Positions 35,535-45,903 of a DNA stretch of 64,000 bases are shown here, piece after piece. How positions within the stretch are numbered: the first letter of the stretch is position 1; the number at the start of each line of letters is the position of its first letter. The notes under the pieces were generated by a model. It worked only from the letters and a program-made list of their open reading frames with translations, made no database searches and had not been told where the DNA came from. The translations under genes were made by a program, and so were the position numbers. The stretch is taken from positions 438,807 through 502,806 of the forward strand of contig JAGRDS010000001.1 in the NCBI GenBank assembly GCA_020446945.1, written 5' to 3'. The DNA is from Parvularculaceae bacterium. Its GTDB lineage: Bacteria > Pseudomonadota > Alphaproteobacteria > Caulobacterales > Parvularculaceae.

Positions 35535-37118
35535 TCATATCGCACCAGTCAGCAGGGCGACGGCGAGCAAAATCGCGCCGGCGCCTGCGAACCACAAAAA
35601 GGCGCGCATAAGCTTTCCCTGTGCGGATAACGACCGCGCCCGGTCCTCTGTCTCCTGATGCGACTGGGAAAGGCGATCGGCGGACAGCTGTTCGCCCGCG
35701 GCGGCGAGGATTTCGACGTAGCGGGGCAGGTGCGGGGCGATCTCAAAGGCTTTTTGCGTCGCATCGCGCAGGCGCTCCATTTGCCGTCGCGGCCCGATCG
35801 CCTCGGCGATGGCTGCGCGCACGATGGGCGCGGCCGCCTCCCACATGTTGATCTGCGGATCGAGCGCGCGCGCGACGCCTTCCACCGTCACCATCGTACG
35901 CTGAAGCAGGACAAGCTCGGGGCGCAGGTGCATATCGAACAATGCAGTCACGTCGAACAATTGCTGCAACACGCGGCTCATATCGACCTTGTCGGCGGAT
36001 AGTCCGAACAAGGGTTCGCCGACCGCCCGCAAGCCCTGGGCGAAAGCGTCAATCGACTGGGTTTTCGGCACGTACCCCGCGTCGAAATGAACCTTCGCCG
36101 TTCGATAATAATCGCGCGTGATAAAACCGTGGATGATTTCAGCGAAGGTGCGTCGCGTCGCTTCGTCAAGGCGGCCCATGATTCCGAAATCGACAAGCGT
36201 GAGCCGCCCGTCATTGTCGATCATCAAATTCCCCTGATGCATGTCGGCGTGGAAAAACCCCTTCATCAGGGCCTGCGTCAGGAATGATTCAATTATCGTT
36301 CGCGCGAGTCTGCGCCGATCAGTTCCTTTTTTCTCCAGCGCGGCGAAATCGGTGACGGGCGTCGCGTCGATCCATTCAAGCGTCAAAACGCGGCGCGACG
36401 TCAGCGGCCAGATAATTTCAGGAATTCGAATTGCAGGATTGTCTTCCAGATCATCCTTCAGGGCGGACGCCGCAGCCGCCTCCATTCGCAAATCAAGCTC
36501 CAGCGCCGCCGCCGCTTTCAGCGTTTCGATGAAGCGGACGGGCTCCATGCGCTTGGTCTCGCGCAATGCGCCTTCAACGGCGCGCGCAGCGCGCGAAAAA
36601 GCGCGGAACTCGGCGGCGACTTGCGTTTCAATTTTCGGCCGCAGAACTTTGACCGCGACGTTTCGGCCGTCTCTCAGTCGCGCGCGGTGAACCTGCGCAA
36701 TTGAAGCGGCGGCGACGGGCTCGGAAAATTCAACGAAAAGCTCATCCAGCGGCTTTGCAAATGCGCGCTCGATTTCTTCAACTGCGGCCGCGCGCGAAAA
36801 TGCAGGCATACGATCCTGCAGCCGGCCAAGATCCTTCGCCATGTCGAAGCCGATTATATCGGGGCGCGTGGCCATGAACTGGCCGAGTTTTACATAAGCG
36901 GGGCTCATACCTTCGAACGCAGCGGCAAGGCGCTCGCCGGGCCGAAGCGCGCGCCCGCCAGCGTCTTTTTTTCGCGCGCCGATCCGCGTCGCGGCGGCGA
37001 GCCAGCGCGCCGGCGCAGGCAGAAGATGCGCAATTTCCGACGGCAGCAATGCGTCGAAACGCGAAAGCCGCGCGCCGGCGGCGATGAGGCGGCGATAATC
37101 GGCGATTGCGTCGATCAA
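35535..37118 (-). CDS. ubiB: Ubiquinone biosynthesis protein kinase-like UbiB
   Basis: This is a 527-residue ABC1/ADCK-family atypical kinase required for ubiquinone synthesis. The KxGQ motif is VKLGQFMATRPDI, the alanine-rich loop is AAASIAQVHRA, and the catalytic parts HADMHQGNL and VDFG are intact. A C-terminal hydrophobic segment anchors it in the membrane. The start is a TTG at 37118, 12 nt after ubiE, with AAGGGG upstream; no nearby ATG fits. It is co-transcribed with ubiE. Confidence 0.95.
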   Translation of the reverse strand: MIDAIADYRRLIAAGARLSRFDALLPSEIAHLLPAPARWLAAATRIGARKKDAGGRALRPGERLAAAFEGMSPAYVKLGQFMATRPDIIGFDMAKDLGRLQDRMPAFSRAAAVEEIERAFAKPLDELFVEFSEPVAAASIAQVHRARLRDGRNVAVKVLRPKIETQVAAEFRAFSRAARAVEGALRETKRMEPVRFIETLKAAAALELDLRMEAAAASALKDDLEDNPAIRIPEIIWPLTSRRVLTLEWIDATPVTDFAALEKKGTDRRRLARTIIESFLTQALMKGFFHADMHQGNLMIDNDGRLTLVDFGIMGRLDEATRRTFAEIIHGFITRDYYRTAKVHFDAGYVPKTQSIDAFAQGLRAVGEPLFGLSADKVDMSRVLQQLFDVTALFDMHLRPELVLLQRTMVTVEGVARALDPQINMWEAAAPIVRAAIAEAIGPRRQMERLRDATQKAFEIAPHLPRYVEILAAAGEQLSADRLSQSHQETEDRARSLSAQGKLMRAFLWFAGAGAILLAVALLTGAI

Positions 37119-37130
37119 GGCGGGCGCCCC

Positions 37131-37910
37131 TTAAATCTTCCAGCCGGAATGAATCGACACGATCCCGGCGGAAAGGTTTTCGTATTTCACGCGCGCAAAT
37201 CCGGCCTCGCGGATCATGGCCGCGAAAGCGTCCTGGGCGGGAAAGCGGCGGATCGACTCCACAAGATACTGGTAGCTCTCACGATCTTTCGCGACGGCGG
37301 CGCCCAGCCGGGGTATGACGTTGAACGAATAAAGGTCGTAGAGTTTTTGCAACCCCTCTGTTTCAAGATGCGAAAACTCCAGACAGCAAAACCTTCCGCC
37401 GGTTTTCAGCACGCGGCGCGCTTCCTCCAATGCTTTTTCGATATGGGTGACGTTTCGTATGCCGAAGGCGATTGCGTAGGCGTCGAAGCAGGACGCTGGC
37501 AGCGGCAGGTTTTCGGCGTTCGCGCAAAGCAGCGTGATGCGATCGCCGCGCGGCGGCGCGCCTCGCCGCGCGCGTCCGGCGGCGAGCATTTCGGAATTGA
37601 TGTCCGAGATGACGGCGCGCGCCGGCGTTGCATCGCCGGCCCGCGGCCGCGTGTCGGCGCGCGCGACAAAGGCGTCGGCGATATCGCCCGTTCCGCCGGC
37701 CATATCGAGCAGGAGTTCGCCCGGTTGCGGGTTAAGCCGGTCAATCAGCGCGGCCTTCCAGACCCGGTGGACGCCCGCCGACATCAAATCGTTCATTATA
37801 TCGTAGTTCGGCGCAACCGAGTCGAAGACGCCCTTCACCAGCCCGGCCTTGGCGCCGGCGTCCACCTCGCGATAGCCGAAGCTCGCCCGTCCGTCGTTTT
37901 TCTCGTTCAT
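37131..37910 (-). CDS. ubiE: Ubiquinone/menaquinone biosynthesis C-methyltransferase
   Basis: This 259-residue SAM-dependent methyltransferase methylates the ubiquinone ring. Motifs: [22 protein letters not shown] near the N-terminus, the SAM loop [12 protein letters not shown], and the family stretch [26 protein letters not shown]. Between the SAM loop and the next strand is a slightly expanded loop. It starts the ubiE-ubiB-coaBC run and diverges from ihfB. Confidence 0.97.
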   Translation of the reverse strand: MNEKNDGRASFGYREVDAGAKAGLVKGVFDSVAPNYDIMNDLMSAGVHRVWKAALIDRLNPQPGELLLDMAGGTGDIADAFVARADTRPRAGDATPARAVISDINSEMLAAGRARRGAPPRGDRITLLCANAENLPLPASCFDAYAIAFGIRNVTHIEKALEEARRVLKTGGRFCCLEFSHLETEGLQKLYDLYSFNVIPRLGAAVAKDRESYQYLVESIRRFPAQDAFAAMIREAGFARVKYENLSAGIVSIHSGWKI

Positions 37911-38105
37911 AGGAACCGCTTATCCGGACCGGGGCGCTGCGAGAAGCGCCTTGACGCCGCAGGAATGGTCTGAGAGGGTCAACCCCCTGAATTCAGGCGC
38001 CTTTATCGACTTGGCGGAATATACAGCGAAAACGGGGAACAGCGTCCCGCGATCCGAAGGAAGCAACGACCGGATACGGCGGCTGGCGAAGGAACTGGCT
38101 ATCCT

Positions 38106-38396
38106 ATGATCAAGTCTGAACTCGTGCAGAAACTTGCGGACGAAAATCCGAATCTTTTTCATCGGGATATCGAGAAAATCGTTTCCATTCTTTTCGACGA
38201 AATCTCAGGCGCGCTTGTGCGCGGCGACCGCGTCGAACTGCGCGGCTTTGGGGCTTTTTCAGTCAAACACAGGCCGGCGCGCGTCGGGCGCAATCCCAGG
38301 ACCGGCGAACCGGTGCCGATTGACGAGAAATATTCTCCTTTCTTCAAGCCCGGCAAGGAATTGCGCGACCGGCTAAACGGCGGCGGCAAAAAGTGA
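38106..38396 (+). CDS. ihfB: Integration host factor subunit beta
   Basis: This 96-residue DNA-bending protein of the HU/IHF family carries [27 protein letters not shown], the arm that inserts a proline into the minor groove. It pairs with IhfA (not in the window). It heads the ihfB-lapA-trpF run, the conserved alphaproteobacterial order. No rpsA precedes it here; the divergent neighbour is ubiE. Confidence 0.97.
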   Translation: MIKSELVQKLADENPNLFHRDIEKIVSILFDEISGALVRGDRVELRGFGAFSVKHRPARVGRNPRTGEPVPIDEKYSPFFKPGKELRDRLNGGGKK

Positions 38397-38439
38397 CGCG
38401 ATGCGCCCTCCTGTTTCGAAGATAATGGTCTGACGCGAC

Positions 38440-38781
38440 ATGAAGAAGTTTCTGCGTTGGGTCGTATTCATCCCGGTCGGCGCAATCCTCGTGGTTTTTC
38501 TGATCGCCAATCGCGAACCTGTCGCGCTCAGCCTCGATCCTTTCTCGGTTGAAAACCCCGCAATAGCGACCCCGCCGATTTTTCTCTGGGTCTGGCTGAT
38601 GCTCGCCCTTTTGATCGGCGTCGGCGTAGGCGCCGCAGGCATGTGGATGTCGGGGCGCGAGCTTAGAATCCGCGCGAAGGCCGATCGGCTCGAATTGAAG
38701 GCGCTCAAAAAATCCGGCGCGGCGAAAGCGGCCGCGCAACCGGTTGACTCCACGCCGGCGATCGACCCGCCGGCCACATAG
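38440..38781 (+). CDS. LapA-domain (DUF1049) inner-membrane protein
   Basis: This 113-residue protein has two membrane segments (about residues 6-25 and 48-72) joined by NREPVALSLDPFS, the LapA signature, and an Ala-rich cytosolic tail. In enterobacteria the LapA/YciS group acts with LapB in lipopolysaccharide assembly control. No lapB is near, so the role is by family only. It sits in the usual place between ihfB and trpF. Confidence 0.9.
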   Translation: MKKFLRWVVFIPVGAILVVFLIANREPVALSLDPFSVENPAIATPPIFLWVWLMLALLIGVGVGAAGMWMSGRELRIRAKADRLELKALKKSGAAKAAAQPVDSTPAIDPPAT

Positions 38782-38791
38782 GGCATCACGA

Positions 38792-39481
38792 ATGGCGGCA
38801 TGTTTCGTCAAAATCTGCGGCGTTAAGAGTGTCGACCATGCGATCGCGGCGGCGCGCGCCGGCGCGGACATGATCGGCTTCGTATTTGTCGCCAAAAGCC
38901 CGCGCGCTATCGCGCCCGATGTGGCGAGCGATATAGTTACGGAAATCAAACAACTGGCCTATGAAGAGGGTTTTGCCCCTCCAAAATTCTGCGGCCTGTT
39001 TATCGACGCCGGCGAGCGGCTGCTTGGCGAAACGGCCCCGTTTCTTTCGCATTTCCAGTTTCACGGTCATGAGGACGCCGAGCGCGTCGATGAGATCCGC
39101 AGCGCCTTCGGCCTTGAAATCATAAAGGCCGTCAACGTCGCCCCTGAAACCGATTTCGGCGACCTCGCCCCGCTCGCCGAGGCGGCTGACATGCTGCTTT
39201 TCGACGCCCGCCCGCCGAGAGGCGCTGTATTGCCCGGCGGCAATGGGCTCGCCTTCGACTGGTCTGCGCTGCGGCGCTACCAGGGCGAAACGCCGTTTCT
39301 CCTCGCGGGGGGGCTCAACGCCGGCAACGTCGCCGCTGCGATCAAGACCGTAGGCGGCCATACTGCATTCAGCGGCGTTGACGTTTCCTCGGGCGTCGAA
39401 ACCGGACCTGGCGAAAAAAATTCCGAATTGATCGAAACGTTCATAAAGACGGCGAAAGCCGCGGCTGCGGATGGAGTGTAA
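38792..39481 (+). CDS. trpF: Phosphoribosylanthranilate isomerase
   Basis: This 229-residue TIM-barrel enzyme catalyses the third step of tryptophan synthesis. Landmarks are VKICGVKSVDHA with the catalytic Cys near the N-terminus, GLFID, FQFHGHE, and the C-terminal phosphate loop FSGVDVSSGVETGPGEKN. The ATG at 38792 is 10 nt after lapA. trpB and trpA follow on the same strand, interrupted by two unrelated genes. trpC, trpD and trpE are not in the window. Confidence 0.97.
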   Translation: MAACFVKICGVKSVDHAIAAARAGADMIGFVFVAKSPRAIAPDVASDIVTEIKQLAYEEGFAPPKFCGLFIDAGERLLGETAPFLSHFQFHGHEDAERVDEIRSAFGLEIIKAVNVAPETDFGDLAPLAEAADMLLFDARPPRGAVLPGGNGLAFDWSALRRYQGETPFLLAGGLNAGNVAAAIKTVGGHTAFSGVDVSSGVETGPGEKNSELIETFIKTAKAAAADGV

Positions 39482-39482
39482 A

Positions 39483-40100
39483 ATGTTGAAATATCTGGCC
39501 ATATTTGTTCTGGCGGTCGGTATGGCCGGCGCCCGCGCCGTCGCCGACGAGGGGGACGGATCGCTGGAAAGCGCACTCGATCAATTGCGTGTCGGCGGGA
39601 ATATTATCGTCATGCGTCATTCAACTTCGCCCGGAAATCAGGCTGCGCCAGTCGGTATGACCGAGGGATGCAAGCTCGCGCCGGGGCGCGGTTTGTCGGC
39701 GCGCGGGTTTTCCGAATCGCGTTTCGCCGCCGAGTGGCTGACCGCCAACGGCGTCAAGATCGACAAAACCTATACCAGCGATCTCTGCCGGTCTTACGAT
39801 ACGGCGCGCCTCGTCGCGGGCGCAGGCTCCGGGCCGGTCATACCGCGCGACGAGATGAAATCGGACGATCCGCAGGTCGCAGCTGCGTTCAAGGCGGAAC
39901 TGGAAGCGGAACTCGCGGGCAATCCCGGAGCGAACATTCTCCTCGTCAGCCATTCGAACATCACGCCGCTTTATTGGTCGGCGCCGCTTCCGGGCGAGGA
40001 GGAAACCCCGTCCGGGCGCATCCATATCGTAAAGGGCGGAAAAACGATCCGGATCGACCTCAATGTCGCGGAATCGGCGGCGCCCGCGATCGCCGAATGA
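39483..40100 (+). CDS. Secreted histidine-phosphatase family protein
   Basis: This 205-residue protein has a signal peptide (cleavage around residues 18-21, ARA/VADE region). The phosphatase core begins at VMRHSTSPG (R45, H46 as catalytic pair; RHS rather than RHG), continues with SDLCRSYDTA, and has the second histidine in LVSHSN (H157). Members of this exported group have unknown substrates. The ATG is 1 nt after the trpF stop, so it is translated from the same message. It is not a normal member of the trpF-trpB cluster. Confidence 0.85.
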   Translation: MLKYLAIFVLAVGMAGARAVADEGDGSLESALDQLRVGGNIIVMRHSTSPGNQAAPVGMTEGCKLAPGRGLSARGFSESRFAAEWLTANGVKIDKTYTSDLCRSYDTARLVAGAGSGPVIPRDEMKSDDPQVAAAFKAELEAELAGNPGANILLVSHSNITPLYWSAPLPGEEETPSGRIHIVKGGKTIRIDLNVAESAAPAIAE

Positions 40101-40157
40101 CCGCCGAAATACTATTTGGCACTTGCGCGCCCCCGGTTTGCCGTTATCGCTTGCCCC

Positions 40158-41393
40158 ATGACTGCGAAACTGAATTCACACCGCACCGGACCTGACGCCG
40201 AAGGCCGTTTCGGTATTTTCGGCGGGCGTTTTGTCGCCGAAACTCTAACGCCGCTGGTTCTCGACCTTGCTGAGGAATACGAGCGCGCAAAGAAAGATCC
40301 GAAATTCCGGGACGAGCTGGAATATTACCTCAAGCATTATGTCGGACGCCCGTCGCCGCTCTATTTCGCCGAGCGGCTGACCGGCCATGTCCGCGAAAGT
40401 GCGGGTCCGGGCAAGGGCGCAAAAATCTATTTCAAACGCGATGAGCTGAATCATACCGGCGCGCACAAAATCAATAACTGCATGGGCCAGATCCTGCTGG
40501 CGCGGCGGATGGGCAAGACGCGCATTATCGCCGAGACCGGCGCCGGCCAGCATGGGGTTGCAACGGCGACGGTTTGCGCGCGCTTCGGACTTCCCTGCGT
40601 CGTCTATATGGGCGCAACCGATGTCGAGCGGCAAAAGCCGAATGTTTTTCGGATGAAACTACTGGGGGCCGAGGTCGTTCCCGTGACCTCCGGCCGCGCG
40701 ACGCTGAAAGATGCGATGAATGAGGCCCTTCGTGACTGGGTCGCCAATGTCGCAGATACTTACTATCTGATCGGCACAGCCGCCGGACCGCACCCCTATC
40801 CGATGCTGGTGCGCGATTTTCAGTCGGTGATCGGCCGCGAAGCGCGCGCCCAAATGCTGGAAGCTGAAGGCAGGCTGCCTGATGTCGTGGCGGCGTGCAT
40901 CGGCGGGGGATCGAACGCAATTGGCCTTTTTCACCCCTTTCTCGATGATGACGGGGTCGAAATCATCGGCGTCGAAGCTGCGGGAAAGGGTCTCGATACG
41001 CCTCAGCACGCCGCCTCGCTTTCCGGCGGCAGGCCGGGCGTTCTCCACGGCAACAGAACCTATCTGCTCCAGAACGACGACGGCCAGATACTCGAAGGGC
41101 ATTCGATTTCGGCGGGACTCGATTACCCGGGCGTCGGGCCTGAGCACGCCTGGCTTCGCGATATCGGCCGGGTCGCGTACCAGTCGGCGACGGATGAAGA
41201 GGCGCTTGAAATGTTCGCGCTTTGCTCAAGGCTGGAAGGCATCATTCCCGCGCTTGAGCCGGCGCACGCCCTGGCGCGGGCGGTCGAGAAAGCCGCCGCG
41301 CTTTCGCGCGAGAAAATTCTTCTCGTCAACCTGTGCGGGCGCGGCGACAAGGATATTTTTTCAGTGATGCCCTATTTTGGCGGCGCAACATGA
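40158..41393 (+). CDS. trpB: Tryptophan synthase beta chain
   Basis: This 411-residue PLP enzyme joins indole and serine. The N-terminal [24 protein letters not shown] with the PLP lysine K104, the [14 protein letters not shown] loop and GGGSNAIG are all present. The ATG at 40158 follows the histidine phosphatase gene by 57 nt. Its partner trpA lies beyond the desaturase gene, so the two subunits are not adjacent as is usual. Confidence 0.98.
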   Translation: MTAKLNSHRTGPDAEGRFGIFGGRFVAETLTPLVLDLAEEYERAKKDPKFRDELEYYLKHYVGRPSPLYFAERLTGHVRESAGPGKGAKIYFKRDELNHTGAHKINNCMGQILLARRMGKTRIIAETGAGQHGVATATVCARFGLPCVVYMGATDVERQKPNVFRMKLLGAEVVPVTSGRATLKDAMNEALRDWVANVADTYYLIGTAAGPHPYPMLVRDFQSVIGREARAQMLEAEGRLPDVVAACIGGGSNAIGLFHPFLDDDGVEIIGVEAAGKGLDTPQHAASLSGGRPGVLHGNRTYLLQNDDGQILEGHSISAGLDYPGVGPEHAWLRDIGRVAYQSATDEEALEMFALCSRLEGIIPALEPAHALARAVEKAAALSREKILLVNLCGRGDKDIFSVMPYFGGAT

Positions 41394-41537
41394 CGCGACG
41401 TTCAAATATCGGCGCTTTGGCGACGCGGCGCTTGCCGCAAGGGTTCAATTCTCATTAAACGTTCGGGAGTGAGATATCGGTTCCCGGCGCGATGCGTCCG
41501 CGCCGAAAGAGGAAATTCGTAGCTAGCGGGGCCCCAA

Positions 41538-42644
41538 TTGTCGCAATCTGTAACCGCCGCCGCCCAATCAGCGGCGACCGCCGTCAGAAAACTGTCCGCC
41601 GACGCCAATTGCGCGCGCAAGGCGATGCTTCGCAGGGTGGTCGAGCATTGCAAGGCGTATCAAGGCGCGGACCTGAAGCGTTCAATCGCCCAGGCGTCAA
41701 TGTCGCTCGCGATCTATCTCGCGCTCGTCGCCGCGATGATCGCCCTGTCCGCAAACGGCGAGTGGGGGTTTTCGTTGCTGCTGTCGCCCGTCGCGGGGGG
41801 CGTCCTCGTCAAGCTGTTCACGATCCAGCATGATTGCGGACACGGCTCTTATTTCAAGAGCCGTCCGGCGAATGACTGGCTCGGCCGGTTTGTCAGCATC
41901 CTGACGTTTACGCCTTATTCCTTCTGGCGCGACTCGCACAACCGCCATCATGCCGGCTCGGGCGATCTGGATCGGCGCGGCATCGGCGCTGTCGATACGT
42001 TGACCGTCGAGGAATATCGCGCGCTTTCACGGTTCGAAAGAGTGCTTTACCGCTTCTACCGCCATCCAATAATTCTGATTGTGATCGGCGCGCCGGTCTA
42101 TTTTTTCATACTTCAGCGGCTTCCCATTGCGTCCGCGCCGCCCTTCGCCAAGACGTATGCCGGCCTAAAGGTCAAACAGGTTATGCGCAGCGTCGTGTCG
42201 CTCAATCTTGCGCTTGTCGTAATTTATGGCGGCCTCTGTTTTCTTTTCGGCGCCGGCGCGGTTGCGCTCGCGGTCCTGCCCGCCGTCATGATCGCCGCGT
42301 GGGTCGGCACCTGGCTGTTTTTCGTGCAGCACCAGTATGAAGACGCTTACTGGGCGAGGAAGCCGGAGTGGACATACGCCGAGGCGGCGATTTTCGGATC
42401 GTCGCATTACCATCTGCCCAAAATTCTGAGATGGTTCACCGGCAATATCGGACTCCATCATATTCACCATCTTGCGAGCGGCATTCCGAATTACCGGCTT
42501 CCGGAATGTTATCGTTCCAGCAAGGATCTTCTCGCGCTTCCGAAGATGACCATTCTTGAGAGCTTCAATTGCGCGCGCCTCGCGCTCTGGGATGAGGCGC
42601 AGAGGAAGATGATCCCCTTTCGCGCGCTCAAAGCGACGGCGTAA
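41538..42644 (+). CDS. Membrane fatty acid desaturase
   Basis: This 368-residue integral membrane diiron desaturase has the three histidine boxes: HDCGH at 98-102, HNRHH at 134-138 and HHIHH at 307-311, with QHQYED at 265-270. Four or more membrane segments lie between them. The pattern matches acyl-lipid desaturases that introduce a double bond near the middle of a chain. The annotated start is TTG at 41538; the ATG at 41625 (leaving 339 residues) is also possible. It is inserted between trpB and trpA, next to accD, and is likely co-transcribed. Regiospecificity is unknown. Confidence 0.88.
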   Translation: MSQSVTAAAQSAATAVRKLSADANCARKAMLRRVVEHCKAYQGADLKRSIAQASMSLAIYLALVAAMIALSANGEWGFSLLLSPVAGGVLVKLFTIQHDCGHGSYFKSRPANDWLGRFVSILTFTPYSFWRDSHNRHHAGSGDLDRRGIGAVDTLTVEEYRALSRFERVLYRFYRHPIILIVIGAPVYFFILQRLPIASAPPFAKTYAGLKVKQVMRSVVSLNLALVVIYGGLCFLFGAGAVALAVLPAVMIAAWVGTWLFFVQHQYEDAYWARKPEWTYAEAAIFGSSHYHLPKILRWFTGNIGLHHIHHLASGIPNYRLPECYRSSKDLLALPKMTILESFNCARLALWDEAQRKMIPFRALKATA

Positions 42645-42743
42645 GACGACGCCGGCGCCGTCCCCCGAGAGCCAACGCCTCGTCGCCGGTTCCGGAGCGC
42701 TTGCAAAGCCGCGCCGGCGATGTAGGGAAGGGGCCGTTGCCCG

Positions 42744-43604
42744 ATGCGAGGTTCCTTGTCCCGAATAGCCCAGAAATTCGCCGAGTTGAAAAGCGAAGGC
42801 AGGGCGGCGTTCATCCCCTTCGTGATGGGCGGCGATCCAAACTTCGCCGCCAGCCTCGATCTGATTTCCAGACTGCCGGCCGCCGGCGCCGATCTCATTG
42901 AAATCGGCGTAGCGTTCACCGATCCGATGGCCGACGGGCCGGCCATTCAGGCCGCTGGTCTTCGCGCGCTCGACGCCGGCCAGACGCTCGCTAAAACGCT
43001 CGCTCTCGTGGCCGAATTTCGCAAACGCGATCAAACGACGCCGATTATCCTGATGGGGTATTACAATCCGTTCCATGCTTTCGGCGTCGAGCGCTTTCTG
43101 GCGCGCGCGGTAGATGCGGGCGTTGACGGTCTCATCGTCGTCGACCTGCCGCCCGAAGAGGACGAGGAGCTTTGCCTGCCGGCCCGGCGTGCGGGGATCG
43201 ATTTTATAAGACTTGCGACGCCGACGACGAATGAAAAGCGGCTCCCGGCGGTGCTCAAAAACACATCGGGATTTATCTATTACGTATCGGTCGCCGGCGT
43301 GACGGGGGGAAAGGTCGGCGCCGGCGGGGCCGTCAAAGTCGCCGTCGCGACGCTCAAAACGGCTTCGAGCCTGCCGGTCGCAGTCGGCTTCGGCGTCAGA
43401 ACCGCCGAAAATGCCCGACAAACGGCGCAGTTCGCAGACGCCGTCATTGTGGGGTCCGCGCTGGTCGATCGGCTTGCGGCGAACTTGCCGGCCACTCTTG
43501 AGGAAACACCCGGTGAGGCCGATAGTGCGGTCAACGCTGTATTGAGCCTCGCCGGCGAATTGTCGTCCGCCGTTCGGCTTGCGCGCCGCGCCCCGGATGC
43601 ATGA
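42744..43604 (+). CDS. trpA: Tryptophan synthase alpha chain
   Basis: This 286-residue TIM-barrel subunit cleaves indole-3-glycerol phosphate. The catalytic residues sit in [20 protein letters not shown] (Glu and Asp kept; FTDP replaces the usual FSDP). The phosphate loop is VAVGFGV, and the flexible loop [11 protein letters not shown] is intact. It follows the desaturase by about 100 bp and precedes accD, the standard alphaproteobacterial order. Confidence 0.97.
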   Translation: MRGSLSRIAQKFAELKSEGRAAFIPFVMGGDPNFAASLDLISRLPAAGADLIEIGVAFTDPMADGPAIQAAGLRALDAGQTLAKTLALVAEFRKRDQTTPIILMGYYNPFHAFGVERFLARAVDAGVDGLIVVDLPPEEDEELCLPARRAGIDFIRLATPTTNEKRLPAVLKNTSGFIYYVSVAGVTGGKVGAGGAVKVAVATLKTASSLPVAVGFGVRTAENARQTAQFADAVIVGSALVDRLAANLPATLEETPGEADSAVNAVLSLAGELSSAVRLARRAPDA

Positions 43605-43634
43605 ACGCAAGCGGGTAGGGCGAAAGGGAATATC

Positions 43635-44540
43635 ATGAGTTGGCTTTCGAATTTTACGCCGCCGGGCATAAAGAATCTGTTCAAGCGCCAGGATGACGGC
43701 GCCGATCCGCTTTGGGTCAAATGCGGCGGCTGCGGCGAAATGCTTTTCGGCAAGGATCTCGAAGACGCGCTCAATGTCTGCAAGGGCTGCGGCCACCATA
43801 TGCGCATGGCGGCGGATCAGCGCCTCAAATCTGTGTTTGACGACGGCGTTTACCGGTTGATCGAAATTTCCGAACCGCCGCTCGATCCGCTCACATTCCG
43901 GGACGAAAAAAAATACGTCGACCGGCTGAAAGACGCGCGCCGCAAAACCGGCCGTCAGGATGCGATGCAAGTCGCTCTCGGCGCCGTTGAAGGCGAAACG
44001 GTCGTCGTCGCCGTTCAGGATTTTGATTTCATGGGCGGCTCCATGGGGATGGCGCTCGGGGAATCCATCATTCGCGGCGCGGAAACCGCGGTCAGGGAAT
44101 CGGCGCCGTTGATCGTTTTCACCGCATCAGGCGGCGCGCGGATGCAGGAGGGCATCCTCTCGCTGATGCAGATGCCGCGAACAACGATCGCCGTCCAGAT
44201 GATGCGTGAAGCGGGGCTTCCCTATATCGTCGTGCTGACCCATCCGACGACAGGCGGCGTCACCGCCTCCTATGCGATGCTCGGCGATGTTCATCTCGCT
44301 GAACCGGGCGCGCTGATCGGCTTCGCCGGACCGCGCGTAATCGAGCAAACGATCCGGGAGAAATTGCCGGAGGGGTTTCAGCGGTCTGAATTTTTGAAGG
44401 AAAAGGGGATGGTCGATGCTGTCGTTCCGCGCGCCGAAATACGATCGACGCTTGCATCGATCATCCGCGTTTTGATGAAAAAGAGCGCTAGGGGCGGTGC
44501 GCGCAACTTCGCGCCGGTCGTCGATCGCGCCGCAGAATAG
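43635..44540 (+). CDS. accD: Acetyl-CoA carboxylase carboxyltransferase subunit beta
   Basis: This 301-residue subunit has the N-terminal zinc ribbon CGGC...CKGC (C30, C33, C49, C52) and the crotonase-type carboxyltransferase core. Key stretches are [14 protein letters not shown] and [16 protein letters not shown]. It makes malonyl-CoA with AccA (not in the window). It lies directly after trpA and before folC, as in many proteobacteria. Confidence 0.98.
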   Translation: MSWLSNFTPPGIKNLFKRQDDGADPLWVKCGGCGEMLFGKDLEDALNVCKGCGHHMRMAADQRLKSVFDDGVYRLIEISEPPLDPLTFRDEKKYVDRLKDARRKTGRQDAMQVALGAVEGETVVVAVQDFDFMGGSMGMALGESIIRGAETAVRESAPLIVFTASGGARMQEGILSLMQMPRTTIAVQMMREAGLPYIVVLTHPTTGGVTASYAMLGDVHLAEPGALIGFAGPRVIEQTIREKLPEGFQRSEFLKEKGMVDAVVPRAEIRSTLASIIRVLMKKSARGGARNFAPVVDRAAE

Positions 44541-44560
44541 CAGTTTCAGGGAATTGGGAA

Positions 44561-45853
44561 GTGAACGCCGTTGAAGCGGCACTGGAGCGGGTTGCACTCC
44601 GCCGGCCCGCCCTCATAGATCTTGGGCTCGGGCGCGTTCATCGAACGTTGGGCGCGCTGGGCGAACCGCAAAAAAAACTCCCGCCCGTTTTTCATATCGC
44701 CGGGACGAACGGCAAAGGTTCGACGCTCGCCTTTATGAGGGCGATACTGGACGCCTCCGGCGCCGGCGTTCACAGTTTCATTTCGCCCCACCTCGTTCGC
44801 TTCAATGAACGGATAGTGCTGGCCGGGCGCGAGATTTCCGACGACGCATTCCTCGATGTCATCAAAAGGGTCGATGAAGCAGCAGGCGAAAACGATCTCA
44901 CTTTCTTCGAAACGATTACATGCGCGGCGCTTCTGGCGTTTTCCGAAACGCCGGCCGACTATCTTCTACTCGAAGTCGGACTTGGCGGGCGCCTTGACGC
45001 GACGAATGTTATCGACAAGCCGCTCGCCGCCGTCATTACGCCGATCGCCTTCGATCACCAGAATTTCCTTGGAACAAGCCTGGCCGAGATTGCGCGGGAA
45101 AAGGCGGGAATTTTCCGCGCCGGCGCGCTCGCAGTCGTCGGCCCCCAGTCGCCGGAGGCGATGGCGGCGCTGTCGGCCCAGGCGCAGACCGAGCGCGCGG
45201 AACCGTTCATGTTCGGCGGCGAATGGAACGCATGGAGCGAAAACGGGCGGCTCGTCTATCAGGATGAAAACGGCCTTTGCGACCTCGCGCCGCCGCGCCT
45301 GAACGGCGCGCACCAGTTTTTGAATGCGGGGCTCGCCGTTGCGGCGATCAAGTCGGCGAAATTGCCGATTTCAGACGATGTCATATCTGACGGCGTTTCA
45401 AAGGCTGTCTGGCCTGCGCGACTCCAGCGATTGAGACAGGGGCCGCTCATCGATCAGATTGACGCGATGCGCGATTGCGAGCTTTGGCTGGATGGCGGGC
45501 ATAATCCGCACGCGGCCCAAACGCTTGCGCGGGCGATGGCGGATTTTGAGGAAAAAAGCCCCAAGCAACTCGTACTGATCGCGGGAATGCAGGAAAACAA
45601 GGACGCTGACGGGTTCTTCGCCCCATTCGCCGGGCTTGCCTGCTCTGTTTTCACGGTAAAGGCGAACCATTCAGGCGCGCGCGACGCAAGCTCCCTCGCC
45701 GAAGCGGCGGAACGCGCCGGCCTTCCCGCCCACCCTTGCGGGTCAATCGAGGAAGCGCTCGGTCTGGCGGCTGGAAGTGGCGAAAGGCCTGTGCGCGTTC
45801 TCGTCTGCGGCTCGCTTTATCTCGCCGGAGAGGTTCTGTCTCGTCACAACTAA
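44561..45853 (+). CDS. folC: Folylpolyglutamate synthase / dihydrofolate synthase
   Basis: This 430-residue Mur-ligase-like enzyme has the ATP loop AGTNGKGSTLAFMRAIL, the SPHLVRFNERI stretch, the LLLEVGLGGRLDATNV metal site and DGGHNPHA in the C-terminal domain. It adds glutamate to folates, and dihydropteroate is the usual second substrate. It starts at GTG 44561 with AGGGA 8 nt upstream. It ends the trpF-folC run; a strong bidirectional terminator follows. Confidence 0.96.
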   Translation: MNAVEAALERVALRRPALIDLGLGRVHRTLGALGEPQKKLPPVFHIAGTNGKGSTLAFMRAILDASGAGVHSFISPHLVRFNERIVLAGREISDDAFLDVIKRVDEAAGENDLTFFETITCAALLAFSETPADYLLLEVGLGGRLDATNVIDKPLAAVITPIAFDHQNFLGTSLAEIAREKAGIFRAGALAVVGPQSPEAMAALSAQAQTERAEPFMFGGEWNAWSENGRLVYQDENGLCDLAPPRLNGAHQFLNAGLAVAAIKSAKLPISDDVISDGVSKAVWPARLQRLRQGPLIDQIDAMRDCELWLDGGHNPHAAQTLARAMADFEEKSPKQLVLIAGMQENKDADGFFAPFAGLACSVFTVKANHSGARDASSLAEAAERAGLPAHPCGSIEEALGLAAGSGERPVRVLVCGSLYLAGEVLSRHN

Positions 45854-45883
45854 AAAAAGCCGCCGCAATCGCGGCGGCTTTTT
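45852..45883. terminator. Bidirectional terminator between folC and the M16 protease gene
   Basis: The stem GCCGCCGC/GCGGCGGC with an AATC loop is preceded by seven A and followed by five T residues, so it can serve both convergent genes. Confidence 0.95.
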
Positions 45884-45903
45884 CCGGCTGTAATACCGAT
45901 CGG

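Noticed and set aside
42165..43970. 601-codon antisense frame across desaturase, trpA and accD
   Set aside because: It spans three recognisable genes and has the composition of a frame shadow.
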